Assembly: GCF_001650635.1 (NCBI RefSeq)
Contig: NZ_LWQU01000104.1
Span: forward strand, 62,001 to 126,000
Origin: Magnetospirillum moscoviense
GTDB lineage: Bacteria; Pseudomonadota; Alphaproteobacteria; Rhodospirillales; Magnetospirillaceae
Reading direction: 5' to 3'
Length of the DNA stretch: 64,000 bases
The translations under genes and the position numbers were made by a program. Below are positions 8,951-18,448 of this stretch, piece by piece; position 1 is the stretch's first letter, and each line of letters begins with the position of its first letter. A model generated the notes under the pieces. It had not been told where the DNA came from, made no database searches, and saw only the letters and a list, made by a program, of their open reading frames with translations.

Positions 8951-10195
8951 ATGAGCATGCGCATGCGTGTCCGGACCACCTGCCGCATCTGCGGCGGATC
9001 GCATTTGGTCCGCACCCTGGATCTGGGGGCGCAGCCGCCGTCCAATTCCTTCCTGGCCCCGGCCGACATCGCCGCCGAGCAGGCCTTTCCGCTGGAAATG
9101 CATCTGTGCACCGATTGCGGCCTGTCGCAGTTGGTCCACATCGTCTATTCCGAGGACATCTTCGACGAGTACCTGTACCTGTCCTCGACGTCGCGGGCGC
9201 TGTGCCAACATTATCAGGGGCTGATCGACGGCGCGCTGGCCCGGTTCGATCCGCCGGCCGGCGCGCTGGCCGTCGATATCGGCTGCAATGACGGCATCAT
9301 GCTGCGCCGCTATCCGGAAGGGCGCTGCCGCCTGCTGGGCATCGAGCCGTCCTCGGCCGGCAAGTGCGCCCGCGAGGCCGGGTTCGAGGTCATCGACCAG
9401 TTCTTCGAGGCCGGCCTGGCCGAACGCCTGGCCACCAGCCATGGCCGCGCCGCCCTGATCACCGCCACCAACGTCTTTGCCCATGTCGATGACATCGCCT
9501 CGTTCGCCGCCGGGGTGCGGACCCTGCTGGCCGATGACGGTGTCTTCATCATCGAGTTCCCCTATCTGGTCGATATGGTCGAGCGGCTGTATTTCGACAC
9601 CATCTACCACGAGCATCTGTGCTATCTGGCGCTGACCCCGCTGGATCATCTGTTCGCCAAGGTCGGCCTGCGCGCCTTTCGGGTCGAGCGGACCGAGGTC
9701 GGCGCCTCGGGGCCGGCGCTGCGCCTGTTCGTCTGCCGGGCCGAATCTGCCCGCGCCACCGAGGACAGCATCACCGCCATGCGCGCCGACGAGCAGGCCT
9801 GGGGCATCACCGACCCGGCCCGGTACCGCGATTTCGCCGCCCGGGTGGAACGGATCCGCGACCGCATCCTGGCCCTGATCGCAGAGGTCAAGGCCAAGGG
9901 CGGCCGGGTCGGCGCCTATGGCGCGCCGGCCAAGGGCAACACCTTGCTGAACTACCTGAAGCTGGGACCTTCCGATATCGAAATGGTGGCGGAAAACAAC
10001 GCGTTGAAGGTCGGCAAGGTGACGCCGGGCAGCCATATCCCCATCGTCGGCGACGATTCCTTCCTGGCCAGCGGCATCGACACCGCCTTGCTGCTGACCT
10101 GGAACTACCTGGATTTCTTCCTGGGCAATTCCGACTTCATCAAGAAGGGCGGCAAGTTCATCGTCCCGCTGCCCGACGTCAAGATCGTCCCGTGA
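8951..10195 (+). CDS. Zinc-ribbon SAM-dependent C-methyltransferase
   Basis: 414 aa with the three-part build of sugar C-methyltransferases. The N-terminal zinc ribbon has CRIC (11-14) and CTDC (53-56). A class I SAM domain follows with VDIGCNDGIM and later IIEFPYLVDM and YHEHLCYL. The C-terminal domain contains GAYGAPAKGNTLLNY. Relatives such as TylC3 methylate keto-sugar nucleotides, so an NDP-4-keto sugar is the likely substrate, made or reduced by the flanking SDR enzymes. It begins 5 bases after the first SDR and ends 2 bases before the second. Family call strong; sugar unknown. Confidence 0.87.
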   Translation: MSMRMRVRTTCRICGGSHLVRTLDLGAQPPSNSFLAPADIAAEQAFPLEMHLCTDCGLSQLVHIVYSEDIFDEYLYLSSTSRALCQHYQGLIDGALARFDPPAGALAVDIGCNDGIMLRRYPEGRCRLLGIEPSSAGKCAREAGFEVIDQFFEAGLAERLATSHGRAALITATNVFAHVDDIASFAAGVRTLLADDGVFIIEFPYLVDMVERLYFDTIYHEHLCYLALTPLDHLFAKVGLRAFRVERTEVGASGPALRLFVCRAESARATEDSITAMRADEQAWGITDPARYRDFAARVERIRDRILALIAEVKAKGGRVGAYGAPAKGNTLLNYLKLGPSDIEMVAENNALKVGKVTPGSHIPIVGDDSFLASGIDTALLLTWNYLDFFLGNSDFIKKGGKFIVPLPDVKIVP

Positions 10196-10197
10196 CC

Positions 10198-10980
10198 ATG
10201 GGGCCGATCGTCGTCATCGGAACCGGCGGTTTCCTGGGCGGTTTTCTCGCCGCCCGCTGGGAACAGGCCGGGCGGATGGTGATCCGTGTCGGCCGCGACG
10301 ATTCCTTGCCGGCCGAGGCCGACATGGTGGTCGATTGCAACGGCGACGGCCGGCGCTTCTGGGCCAACCAAAACCCGGCCGCCAGCTTCGCCGCCAATGT
10401 CGCCCCGGTGATGGCGCGCGCCGCCTCGATCCGCCATCGTCTTTATGTCCTGGCCTCGACGGTGGATATCTATGGCCATGGGCGGGAAAGCCAAGCCACC
10501 AGCGTCGAGACGGCGACCATCGACCCGGCCGGGCTGGACGTCTACGGCTTCCACAAATACCTGGCCGAACAGCTGGTGGCCCGCCATGCCAGTGCCTGCC
10601 TGATCCTGCGGCTGGGCACCCTGATCGGGCCGGGCCTGCGCAAGAATCCGGTGTTCGATGCCCTGAACGGCCAGCCGATCCGGCAAACCCTGGACAGCAC
10701 GCTGCATCTGCTGCATCTAGACGTGCTGGGCGAGCGGGTGGACGCCATCCTGTCGGCGGGAGGACAAGGCCTCTTCAACATCTCGGCGTCGGCCTCCATC
10801 ACGGTCGGCCGCCTGCTGGAGATGGTGGCGGCCCGGCAAGGCCGGACCATCCAGGATTTCACCATGCATCCCGAATTGATCACCACCCGCTACGACGTCA
10901 ATATCGACAAGGTGGCGGCCCTGGGAATGGTTCCCACCTCCGAGGCCATGCTGGCCGCCTATCTTGACGGAGCCCGCTGA
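10198..10980 (+). CDS. NAD(P)-dependent SDR, sugar reductase/epimerase-like
   Basis: 260 aa, short for an extended SDR. GTGGFLGGFLA is the N-terminal nucleotide-binding loop, ASTVDIYG gives the Ser-containing strand, and YGFHKYLAEQ carries YxxxK. The shortness and the ladder of NFNISAS-like C-terminal elements suggest a 4-ketoreductase or reductase finishing the sugar made by the two genes upstream. It starts 2 bases after the methyltransferase stop, and the next gene starts 1 base after its own stop, so the module is almost certainly one transcript. Confidence 0.75.
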   Translation: MGPIVVIGTGGFLGGFLAARWEQAGRMVIRVGRDDSLPAEADMVVDCNGDGRRFWANQNPAASFAANVAPVMARAASIRHRLYVLASTVDIYGHGRESQATSVETATIDPAGLDVYGFHKYLAEQLVARHASACLILRLGTLIGPGLRKNPVFDALNGQPIRQTLDSTLHLLHLDVLGERVDAILSAGGQGLFNISASASITVGRLLEMVAARQGRTIQDFTMHPELITTRYDVNIDKVAALGMVPTSEAMLAAYLDGAR

Positions 10981-10981
10981 G

Positions 10982-11740
10982 ATGGCCGCTGAATCTGCTC
11001 TCGACGCCCAACTGGATATCGTCATTCCAGTCTATAACGAGGGCAGCAACATCATCCCGGTGCTCGACGCCTTCCGGCGCGAGGTCAAGACGCCGTTCCG
11101 GGTGCTGATCTGCTACGATTTCGCCGAGGACAACACGCTTCCGGCCATCGCCGCCTATCCCCAGGACGGCATGGAGATCCGGTTGGTGAAGAACCCCGAG
11201 CGCGGCCCCCACGCCGCCGTGCGGGCCGGCCTGGCCGCCTCGACGGCGCCCATGGTGCTGGTCTACATGGCCGACGACGATTACAACGCCGACGTCATTG
11301 ATCGCATGGTGGCCAAGATGAAGGCCGGTTGCGACGTCGTCGCCGCCAGCCGTTTCGTCAAGGGTGGCTGTTTCGAGGGCTGCCATTGGCTGAAGAAGTT
11401 GATCACCGTCACCGGCTCGCTGGCGCTGCACCATATCGGCGGCATACCGGTCCATGACGGCACCAACGCCTTCCGGATGTTCTCGCGCCGGCTGCTGGAT
11501 AGTGTCGAGCTGGAATCGCGCCTGGGCTTCACCTTCGCCATCGAACTGATGGCCAAGGCGGTGCGGCTGGGCTGGAAGGTCGACGAGGAAGCCGCCCGCT
11601 GGTACGAGCGCGCCGACAAGCCGTCACGCTTCCGGGTGATGGCGTGGTTGCCGGCCTATCTGTTCTGGCTGCGCTATTCGGTGGCGACCGCCTGGTTGCG
11701 GCGCGGACCCGAGACGGTGACGCTGCGCCGTCAGCCGTGA
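10982..11740 (+). CDS. Glycosyltransferase family 2
   Basis: 252 aa. LDIVIPVYNEGSN, then a strand ending ICYDFAEDNT (the usual DDGS position is altered), and YMADDDYN as the DXD-type metal site. GTNAFRMFSRRLL and FAIELMAKAVRLGWKV are typical of DPM1-like family 2 enzymes. There is no clear membrane tail. ATG 10982 follows a GGAG (10969-10972); the frame is also open from a TTG at 10964. It ends the first plus-strand run and overlaps galE tail-to-tail by 10 bases. Likely transfers the sugar made by the preceding module. Confidence 0.8.
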   Translation: MAAESALDAQLDIVIPVYNEGSNIIPVLDAFRREVKTPFRVLICYDFAEDNTLPAIAAYPQDGMEIRLVKNPERGPHAAVRAGLAASTAPMVLVYMADDDYNADVIDRMVAKMKAGCDVVAASRFVKGGCFEGCHWLKKLITVTGSLALHHIGGIPVHDGTNAFRMFSRRLLDSVELESRLGFTFAIELMAKAVRLGWKVDEEAARWYERADKPSRFRVMAWLPAYLFWLRYSVATAWLRRGPETVTLRRQP

Positions 11741-12753
11741 CCGGCGGCGTCCGTCCGGTTCAGCGATTCTTCCCACGCCAGGGCGGTGCGGATGATCTGG
11801 TCCAGGTCGTCGTATCGCGGCGACCAGTCCAGCAGGGCGCGCATGCGCCCGACCGCCGCCACCATCGCCGGGATGTCGCCGTCGCGCCGTCCCCCCTGAC
11901 GCACCGGCAAAGGCCGGCCGGTAACCCGTTCCACCGCCGCGATCACCTCGCGGATCGAGTAGCCATGGCCGTATCCGCAATTGATGACGGTCGATTTCCC
12001 GCCGCTATCCAGATAGCCGAGAGCGGCATAATGCACCCCGGCCAGATCGCAGACATGGATGAAGTCGCGGATGCAGGTACCGTCGGGGGTGTCGTAATCG
12101 TCGCCGAACACTTCCAGGAACGCCCGCCGCCCCACCGCCGCCTGGCAGGCGACACGGATCAGGTGGGTGGTTTCATCCTCGCGCTGGCCGCGCCGGCCCT
12201 GAGGGTCGGCGCCGGCGACGTTGAAATAGCGCAGGCAGACGAAGCGCATCGCCGACACCTGACCGATATCGGCCAGCATCTGTTCAATCATCAGCTTCGA
12301 ATGGCCATAGGGCGACATCGGCCGGCAGGGCGTGTCCTCGGTCACCGGTAGTTGGGCGGGGGTGCCGTAGACCGCCGCCGTCGAGGAAAAGACGAAGCCC
12401 CGGATTCCGGCCCGGGCGCAGGTGGCGATCAGGCTCAGGCTTTTGGCGACGTTGGTGGTGTAATAATCGACCGGATCGCGCATCGAATCCGGCACCAGGA
12501 TGCGCCCGGCGAAATGCATGACCCAGCCGATCCCATGGCTGGCGATCAGCTGGCCGACCAGGGCGTCATCGGCGATGTCGCCTTGCACGAAGGTCACGCC
12601 CGGGGGGATCTGGCGGCGATGGCCGCGCGACAGGTCGTCCAGCACCACCACCTGGCGGCCGGCGTCGCATAGGACCTGGCAGACATGGCTGCCGATATAG
12701 CCCGCTCCGCCGGTCACCAGGATGGCGTCTGCCTGCGTTGCTGCGCCCATCAA
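11731..12753 (-). CDS. galE: UDP-glucose 4-epimerase
   Basis: 340 aa, the usual GalE length. VTGGAGYIGSHV is the NAD site, FSSTAAVYG carries the catalytic Ser, and YGHSKLMIEQ has the YxxxK pair. FAGRILVPDSMRDPVDYYTTN and YFNVAGADPQGRRGQ are characteristic GalE segments. It interconverts UDP-Glc and UDP-Gal (or the N-acetyl forms) in the cytoplasm, feeding the glycan. Met1 and Met2 are adjacent; either may be the start. It lies 70 bases downstream of cysC on the same strand, with a 9-base C tract in that gap. Confidence 0.93.
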   Translation of the reverse strand: MMGAATQADAILVTGGAGYIGSHVCQVLCDAGRQVVVLDDLSRGHRRQIPPGVTFVQGDIADDALVGQLIASHGIGWVMHFAGRILVPDSMRDPVDYYTTNVAKSLSLIATCARAGIRGFVFSSTAAVYGTPAQLPVTEDTPCRPMSPYGHSKLMIEQMLADIGQVSAMRFVCLRYFNVAGADPQGRRGQREDETTHLIRVACQAAVGRRAFLEVFGDDYDTPDGTCIRDFIHVCDLAGVHYAALGYLDSGGKSTVINCGYGHGYSIREVIAAVERVTGRPLPVRQGGRRDGDIPAMVAAVGRMRALLDWSPRYDDLDQIIRTALAWEESLNRTDAAGHG

Positions 12754-12786
12754 TATCCGCCGATCATGCTATCCGTTCCATAAGTT

Positions 12787-12795
12787 CCCCCCCCC
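12787..12795. repeat. 9-base poly-C/poly-G tract upstream of galE
   Basis: Nine consecutive C on the plus strand (poly-G in the galE reading direction), ending 34 bases before the galE ATG. A TTGTCA with a TATGGG 18 bases on (minus strand) would put the tract at the -10 end of a possible promoter, but that promoter is weak. Tracts of this length are prone to slippage and can vary promoter spacing. Seen in sequence; phase variation is inference. Confidence 0.5.
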
Positions 12796-12823
12796 ATACT
12801 GCATTCTCGGGGGCGGTGACAAC

Positions 12824-13465
12824 CTAAGAAGCGACGTGCCCGACGCTGACCTGGTCGGAGGGAAGGGCGAAAGTCCGCTCGACATAGGCCACCAGCGTGG
12901 TCAACGTCCGGTCTATGGTGCAGTTTTCGGCATTCAGGCGCAGCTCGGGCGCCTCGGGTGGCTCGTAGGGCGCCGAGATGCCGGTGAAATCGGGAATCTC
13001 GCCCCGCCGGGCCTTCTCGTATAGGCCCTTGGGGTCGCGCTGTTCGCAGACATCTAGGGGCGTGGCGACGTGGATCTCGTGGAACTGCGCGGGCCCCATC
13101 TGGCGCACCCGCTCGCGGTCGGCGCGATAGGGGCTGATGAAGGCGGTCACCACCAGCAGCCCGGCCTTGGCGAACAGGTGGGCCACCTCGCCGACGCGGC
13201 GAATATTCTCGGTGCGGTCGCCGGGCGAGAAGCCCAGGTCCGAGCACAGTCCGTGGCGGACATTGTCGCCGTCCAGCACATAGACCTGCCAGCGCTTGTT
13301 GAACAGCTGGCGTTCCAGTTCCATGGCGATGGTCGATTTGCCCGATCCGGACAGACCGGTCAGCCACAGCACGCCGCCGCGATGGCGGTTCAGATCGGCC
13401 CGCGCCTCGCAGGTCACATGGTGGTGGACCTCGACGATATTGGTCGATTTGATCGACGAACTCAT
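12824..13465 (-). CDS. cysC: Adenylylsulfate (APS) kinase
   Basis: 213 aa, standard length for free-standing APS kinase. GLSGSGKS (37-44) is the Walker A loop; [26 protein letters not shown] and [10 protein letters not shown] are CysC-specific, and [16 protein letters not shown] follows. It phosphorylates APS to PAPS, the sulfate donor. No sulfate adenylyltransferase (CysD/N) and no recognisable sulfotransferase is in the window, so either the PAPS supply for sulfation uses genes elsewhere or this is a stray copy. It lies between an amidotransferase (22 bases upstream) and galE. Confidence 0.95.
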   Translation of the reverse strand: MSSSIKSTNIVEVHHHVTCEARADLNRHRGGVLWLTGLSGSGKSTIAMELERQLFNKRWQVYVLDGDNVRHGLCSDLGFSPGDRTENIRRVGEVAHLFAKAGLLVVTAFISPYRADRERVRQMGPAQFHEIHVATPLDVCEQRDPKGLYEKARRGEIPDFTGISAPYEPPEAPELRLNAENCTIDRTLTTLVAYVERTFALPSDQVSVGHVAS

Positions 13466-13487
13466 GGACTTGCTTCCCTCCCGGGCT

Positions 13488-15341
13488 TCACCGGCACTTG
13501 CGTTCCCAGGCGTCCAGCACCAGGAGCGACCACAATTTCAAAGAATGATCCCGCCGGCCGCCGGCTTGTTCGTCCAGCAATCGGCGCACCGGCGCCCAGG
13601 TCAGGCCCAGCTCGGCCATCCTGGCCGCCGTCAGGCGATCTCGCAGCAGCGGCGCCAGCGAGGTGCCCAGCCACACCCCCATCGGCGGGTTGAAGCCCAA
13701 TTTGGGCCGATCGACGATGGCGGCCGGCAGCAGGCGGCGCGCCACCGCCTTCAAGATGGTCTTCTTGCCCTGGGCCATGCGCAGGTCTGCCGACATCCGC
13801 CCGACCGCCTCGACCAGCCGGTGATCGATCAGCGGCAGGCGGACTTCAAGGGCGACGGCCATGCTCATGGCGTCGCCATAAGCCAGCAGATTGCCGGGCA
13901 GGAACGAGGCCAGGTCGGTCTGTTGCATGGCGTCCAGGGGTGCGGCCGAGGGGGCGGCGCGATAAAGGTCCGCCATCGGGCGCGGCGGCGGCGGGCTTTG
14001 GCCCAGCAGCAGGGCCCGCTCGGCCGGGTCGAAATATTCCACCCACGCGGCATAGGCTTCGGCCGGGTCCAGTCCCAGCGCCGCCAGGAACTCGCGGGCG
14101 CGGCGCCAGGAATGGCGGCCGGCGCTGTTTTCCGGAATCAGCCTGGCCAGGGCGGCCCCGGCGCGGCGTACCGGGCCGGGCACGCTTTGCGCCAGCCGGG
14201 CCTGGAAGATGCCGCCCTGATAGCGCGGATAGCCGGCGAACACCTCGTCGCCGCCGTCGCCGGCCAGGGCGACGGTGACGTGCCGACGCGCCATCCCCGA
14301 CAGATCGCGGATCAGAAGCGCGGTGGGATTGCCGAACGGTTCGCCGAAATGGCGGACCATGTCGTCCAGGAAGCCGACGGTCTCGGCCTGGGCCGGCAAT
14401 TCGGTATGGATGGCCCCGACATGGTCGGCCACCGCGCGGGCGGCGTCGCGCTCGTCATAGGCGGCCTCGGCGAAGGTCATGGTGAAGGTCTTGGGCGGCG
14501 GCCCCCCCTGGCGTTTGCGTTCCTCGGCCATCAGGGCGGCGATCACCGAGGAATCGATGCCGCCCGAGAGGAAGCAGCCGACCTCGACATCGGCGATCAT
14601 GCGGGCGGCCACCGCCTGGCGTAGCAGCGGCAAAACCTCTTCGACCGCCTCGTCCAGGCTGGGGGCGCGCTCGCCGGTGACCTGCGGGCGCCACCATTGG
14701 CCGGTCTCGGCCTGGCCGTTTCGCCAGCGTAACCAGTGTCCGGGCGGCAATTTCCGGATGCCGGCATGGATGGTGCGGGGCGCCGGCACGTACAGGCAGG
14801 CGAGATAATCCGACAAGGCGGCGCGGTCCAGTCCCAGATCCAGGCCGGGATGGGCGCGCAAGGACTCGATTTCCGACGCGAAGGCGATGCCGCCATCGGC
14901 CAGCCGGCCATAGACCAGCGGCTTGACCCCCAGGCGGTCGCGCACCAGCAGCAACTCGCGCGTTTGCGCATCCCACAGGGCGAAGGCGAACATGCCGGCC
15001 AGGCGACCAAGGGCGTCCAGACCGCCCCGCATCAGCAGGCGCAGCAGGATTTCGGTGTCGCTGGCGGTGACGAAGGCTTCGCCGGCGGCTTCCAACTCGG
15101 CCTTCAGGTCGCGGTAATTATAGATTTCGCCGTTGAAGGCGAAGGTCCAGCGTCCGCACGGGCTGGCCATCGGCTGGGCGCCGCCGGGGGAAAGGTCGAT
15201 CACCGCCAAGCGGGTATGAACCAGACCGATCCCCTCGGCAATCCAGACACCCCGCCCATCCGGTCCACGATGGGCCAATCGGGCGGCCATCGCCTCCAGC
15301 ACCGAAGGATCGGGTGTGGTCGATCCCGCGATACCGCACAT
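13488..15341 (-). CDS. asnB: Asparagine synthase-type glutamine amidotransferase (copy 2)
   Basis: 617 aa, both domains intact. MCGIAG with Cys2, [14 protein letters not shown] and FNGEIYNY form the glutaminase site, and ASDTEILL keeps the Asp. SGGIDS at 259-264 is the ATP loop and [16 protein letters not shown] the PPi-loop region. Start MCG lies 6 bases from the preceding GT2 stop, so the two are co-transcribed. In this setting it more likely amidates a sugar carboxylate (compare WbpS-type enzymes) than makes free asparagine; the dehydrogenase at 17225 could supply a uronic acid. Confidence 0.9.
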   Translation of the reverse strand: MCGIAGSTTPDPSVLEAMAARLAHRGPDGRGVWIAEGIGLVHTRLAVIDLSPGGAQPMASPCGRWTFAFNGEIYNYRDLKAELEAAGEAFVTASDTEILLRLLMRGGLDALGRLAGMFAFALWDAQTRELLLVRDRLGVKPLVYGRLADGGIAFASEIESLRAHPGLDLGLDRAALSDYLACLYVPAPRTIHAGIRKLPPGHWLRWRNGQAETGQWWRPQVTGERAPSLDEAVEEVLPLLRQAVAARMIADVEVGCFLSGGIDSSVIAALMAEERKRQGGPPPKTFTMTFAEAAYDERDAARAVADHVGAIHTELPAQAETVGFLDDMVRHFGEPFGNPTALLIRDLSGMARRHVTVALAGDGGDEVFAGYPRYQGGIFQARLAQSVPGPVRRAGAALARLIPENSAGRHSWRRAREFLAALGLDPAEAYAAWVEYFDPAERALLLGQSPPPPRPMADLYRAAPSAAPLDAMQQTDLASFLPGNLLAYGDAMSMAVALEVRLPLIDHRLVEAVGRMSADLRMAQGKKTILKAVARRLLPAAIVDRPKLGFNPPMGVWLGTSLAPLLRDRLTAARMAELGLTWAPVRRLLDEQAGGRRDHSLKLWSLLVLDAWERKCR

Positions 15342-15347
15342 GGCCGA

Positions 15348-16052
15348 TCAGGAGAACAGGTTGTAGCGGACGATGCAGTAGAAGGCGCGCACGCCGTCTT
15401 TCCAGCCGATCTTCTTGCCCTCTTCGTAGGTCCGCCCGGCATAGGAGATGCCGACCTCGAAGATGCGCGGACGCGGGCGCATATGGGCGATCTTGGCGGT
15501 GATCTCGGGCTCGAAGCCGAAGCGGTTCTCGACGATATCGACGCTTTGGATGATCTCGCGACGGAAGGCCTTGTAGCAGGTCTCCATGTCGGTGAGGTTG
15601 AGATCGGTGAACATGTTCGACGCCAGCGTCAGCAGCTTGTTGCCCATCGAGTGCCAGAAATACAGCACCCGGCTCTCCTCGCCGCCCTTGAAGCGCGAGC
15701 CGAACACCACGTCGGCGCGGCCGTCGATCAAGGGGCGCAGCAGCTTGGGATAATCGTTGGGGCTGTATTCCAGGTCGGCATCCTGGACCAGCACGAAATC
15801 GCCGGTGGCCTGCTTGAAGCCGGTGCGCAGCGCGGCACCCTTGCCCTGGTTGATGCCGTGGAACTGGGTGGAAATCTCGGGATGCTTGGCGGCCAGTTCC
15901 TTCATCACCTCGACCGAGCGGTCGCGCGAGCCGTCATCGACGATGACCATCTCGAGGTCCAGGCCGCAACGGTCGGCGGCCAGGACCCGATCGACGATGG
16001 CTTCAAGGGTCTTTTCCTCGTTGTAGCAAGGAATGACGATGGACAGCTTCAT
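15348..16052 (-). CDS. Glycosyltransferase family 2 (DPM1-like)
   Basis: 234 aa, a short soluble GT-A enzyme. LSIVIPCYNEEKT, MVIVDDGSRDRS, QGKGAALRTGF and VQDADLEYSPNDY are the classic dolichol/polyprenyl-phosphate mannosyltransferase-like motifs. FKGGEESRVLYFWHSMGN follows. There is no C-terminal membrane segment. Enzymes of this kind charge polyprenyl phosphate with a sugar for GT-C enzymes, and two GT-C-like proteins (6465 and 56368) are in the window. Lies 34 bases after the uxs stop and 6 before the amidotransferase start. Confidence 0.87.
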   Translation of the reverse strand: MKLSIVIPCYNEEKTLEAIVDRVLAADRCGLDLEMVIVDDGSRDRSVEVMKELAAKHPEISTQFHGINQGKGAALRTGFKQATGDFVLVQDADLEYSPNDYPKLLRPLIDGRADVVFGSRFKGGEESRVLYFWHSMGNKLLTLASNMFTDLNLTDMETCYKAFRREIIQSVDIVENRFGFEPEITAKIAHMRPRPRIFEVGISYAGRTYEEGKKIGWKDGVRAFYCIVRYNLFS

Positions 16053-16086
16053 ACTGAGCCTCGTAACGGTGCCGAGAGGGGGGGTG

Positions 16087-17034
16087 TCAGTTCGCGCGGG
16101 CGCGGAAATAGTCGATGGTCCGGGTCAGGCCGGTTTCCAGCGCTACGCCGGGTGTCCAGTCCAGCAGCGCCTTAGCCTTGGTGATGTCGGGCTGGCGCTG
16201 CAGCGGGTCGTCGGCCGGCAGCGGCTTGGTGATCAACTCGGACTTCGATCCGGTCATGGAAATCACCAACTCGGCCAGCTGGCGGATGGTCATCTCGTAG
16301 GGATTGCCCAGGTTGATCGGGCCGGTGACCTCGTCGGGCGAGTTCATCAGGCGGACGAAGCCATCGATCAGATCATCGACGAAGCAGAACGAGCGGGTCT
16401 GGCTGCCGTCGCCGTAAATGGTGATCGGGCGGCCTTCCAGCGCCTGGACGATGAAGTTCGACACCACCCGGCCGTCGTCGGGATGCATGCGCGGGCCGTA
16501 GGTGTTGAAGATTCGCGCCACCTTGATGCGCAGCCCGTGCTGGCGCCAGTAATCGAAGAACAAGGTCTCGGCGCAGCGCTTACCCTCGTCGTAGCAGGCA
16601 CGCGGGCCGATCGGATTGACCGCGCCGCGATAATCCTCGGTCTGGGGATGGACCTCGGGGTCGCCATACACTTCCGAGGTCGAGGCCTGGAAGATCTTGG
16701 CGCCGACCCGCTTGGCCAGTCCCAGCATGTTGATGGCGCCGTGCACGCTGGTCTTGGTGGTCTGCACCGGGTCGCGCTGATAATGGATCGGCGAGGCCGG
16801 GCAGGCCAGGTTGTAGATCTCATCGACCTCGACATAAAGCGGGAAGGTCACGTCGTGGCGGATCAGCTCGAAATACGGGTTGCCGATCAGATGGGCGATG
16901 TTTTCCTTGGTGCCGGTGAAGAAATTATCGACACACAGCACGTCGGCGCCGTCGGCCAGCAGCCGTTCGCACAGATGCGACCCCAGGAAGCCTGCGCCAC
17001 CCGTCACCAAAACCCGCTTGCGACCGTACTTCAT
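16087..17034 (-). CDS. uxs: UDP-glucuronate decarboxylase (UDP-xylose synthase)
   Basis: 315 aa. [17 protein letters not shown] binds NAD; the [12 protein letters not shown] and [21 protein letters not shown] segments are highly specific to UXS enzymes, and the YxxxK is YDEGK in [31 protein letters not shown] and [16 protein letters not shown] complete the family fingerprint. It turns UDP-glucuronate into UDP-xylose (or a 4-keto pentose). It is the first gene of the minus-strand run that continues through GT2, amidotransferase, cysC and galE. Its start faces the dehydrogenase gene across 190 bases. Confidence 0.93.
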   Translation of the reverse strand: MKYGRKRVLVTGGAGFLGSHLCERLLADGADVLCVDNFFTGTKENIAHLIGNPYFELIRHDVTFPLYVEVDEIYNLACPASPIHYQRDPVQTTKTSVHGAINMLGLAKRVGAKIFQASTSEVYGDPEVHPQTEDYRGAVNPIGPRACYDEGKRCAETLFFDYWRQHGLRIKVARIFNTYGPRMHPDDGRVVSNFIVQALEGRPITIYGDGSQTRSFCFVDDLIDGFVRLMNSPDEVTGPINLGNPYEMTIRQLAELVISMTGSKSELITKPLPADDPLQRQPDITKAKALLDWTPGVALETGLTRTIDYFRARAN

Positions 17035-17117
17035 GCCTACTTATCCCATGCGCTGGACGGTCTGTTCTTACGGCGTGGCGGGCGCTCTGGCAAGGAATTA
17101 CGACGATCGCGCGGCAA

Positions 17118-17145
17118 TTGACAGCGTGGCGGATACACCTATGAT
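17118..17145 (+). promoter_or_regulatory. Sigma70-type promoter for the nucleotide-sugar dehydrogenase
   Basis: TTGACA at 17118-17123, a 16-base spacer and TATGAT at 17140-17145: a perfect -35 and a 5-of-6 -10. It predicts a leader of about 70 bases before ATG 17225, with no gene in between. This is the clearest promoter in the window. Confidence 0.6.
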
Positions 17146-17224
17146 CGGCGCGCCCGCACGCGACCCGCGCCAACCCGTCCGGTCGCGGGCCGCTTCGTCA
17201 AGACAGTCCAAGGATCGCCCGGTC

Positions 17225-18436
17225 ATGCAGACCTCAGCCCGCAAGGATTTCGACCTGTGCATCGTCGGCGGCGCCGGCCATGTCGGCCTGCCCCTGGCCC
17301 TGTCATTCTGTCATGCCGGTTTGAAGGTTCTGGTCCATGATTTGAACGAGGCGATCTTCCCCGAGATTCGCGCCGGCCGCATGCCCTTCCTCGAGCACGG
17401 TTCCGACGAGTTGCTGCGCGAGGCGCTCGATACCGGCCGGCTGACGCTGGACGCCGACATCTCGTCGGTGGCGCGCGCCGAAACCGTCATCATCACCATC
17501 GGCACCCCGGTCGATGAGTTCCTGAACCCCGTCCACAAGGCGGTCAAGCAGTGCATCGATTCGCTGCTGCCGTGGATCGGCGACGGCCAGTTGCTGATCT
17601 TGCGCTCGACCGTCTATCCCGGCACCACCGACTGGCTGCACCGCACACTGGCCGACCGCCAGCGCAAGATCCTGGTGGCCTTCTGCCCCGAGCGCGTGGT
17701 CCAGGGCTGGGCCATCAAGGAATTGGCCACCACTCCGCAGATCGTCAGCGCCACCAGCCCGGACGCGCTGGCCCGCGCGCGGGCTTTGTTCGACAAGGTG
17801 GTGCCCGAGATCATCGAACTGCCGCCGATGGAGGCCGAGTTCGCCAAGCTGTTCAACAACGCCTACCGATACATGAGCTTCGCGATCACCAACCAGTTCT
17901 ACATGATCGCCGACCAGGCGGGCGTCGATTATTACCGCATCCTGCACGCCATGACCCACAATTACCCACGGGCCAAGGACATGCCGTCGGCCGGCTTCAC
18001 CGCCGGGCCGTGCCTGTTCAAGGACACCATGCAATTGGCGGCGTTCGCCCGCAATTCGTTCCCGATGGGTCATTCGGCCATGCTGGTCAACGAAGGCCTG
18101 ATCCTGCACATCATCGAGCGGCTCAGGAACACCTATCCGCTGAAGCAGATGACGGTCGGGCTCTTGGGCATGGCCTTCAAGGCCAACAGCGACGATACCC
18201 GCGCCTCGCTGTCCTTCAAGATGCGCAAGGATCTGACGCTGGAAGCCCGCGAGGTGCTGATCACCGACCCGCTGGTCACCACCCTGCCCGACCTGTTGCC
18301 GCTGGACGAGGTGATCGCCCGCAGCGACCTGCTGATCCTGTGCGCGCCGCATGGCGCCTACAAGGAGCTGGACACCAAGGGCAAGCCGGTGGTGGATATC
18401 TGGAACTACCTGAACGGCCCCGACGTGGTGCGTTAG
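17225..18436 (+). CDS. UDP-sugar 6-dehydrogenase (WecC/WbpA-like)
   Basis: 403 aa. [11 protein letters not shown] (15-25) is the NAD site; [18 protein letters not shown] and CPERVVQG are UDP-HexNAc dehydrogenase signatures; Lys208 and Asn212 lie in FAKLFNN, and Cys263 in GPCLFKD is the catalytic thiol. The class oxidises C6 of UDP-ManNAc or UDP-GlcNAc twice to the uronic acid. The tail-to-tail neighbour is wecB, which suggests the UDP-ManNAcA route, but it could equally begin the diacetamido uronic acid pathway at 26565-38877. ATG 17225 is preferred over upstream starts because the family begins at this point. Confidence 0.85.
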   Translation: MQTSARKDFDLCIVGGAGHVGLPLALSFCHAGLKVLVHDLNEAIFPEIRAGRMPFLEHGSDELLREALDTGRLTLDADISSVARAETVIITIGTPVDEFLNPVHKAVKQCIDSLLPWIGDGQLLILRSTVYPGTTDWLHRTLADRQRKILVAFCPERVVQGWAIKELATTPQIVSATSPDALARARALFDKVVPEIIELPPMEAEFAKLFNNAYRYMSFAITNQFYMIADQAGVDYYRILHAMTHNYPRAKDMPSAGFTAGPCLFKDTMQLAAFARNSFPMGHSAMLVNEGLILHIIERLRNTYPLKQMTVGLLGMAFKANSDDTRASLSFKMRKDLTLEAREVLITDPLVTTLPDLLPLDEVIARSDLLILCAPHGAYKELDTKGKPVVDIWNYLNGPDVVR

Positions 18437-18448
18437 GCGCTTTTCGGT

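Noticed and set aside
18437-18448. Bidirectional terminator between the dehydrogenase and wecB, and at the other convergent joins (11731-11740, 26565-26571, 54509-54543)
   Set aside because: The joins are overlaps or a 12-base gap with no hairpin and T-run that I can see.
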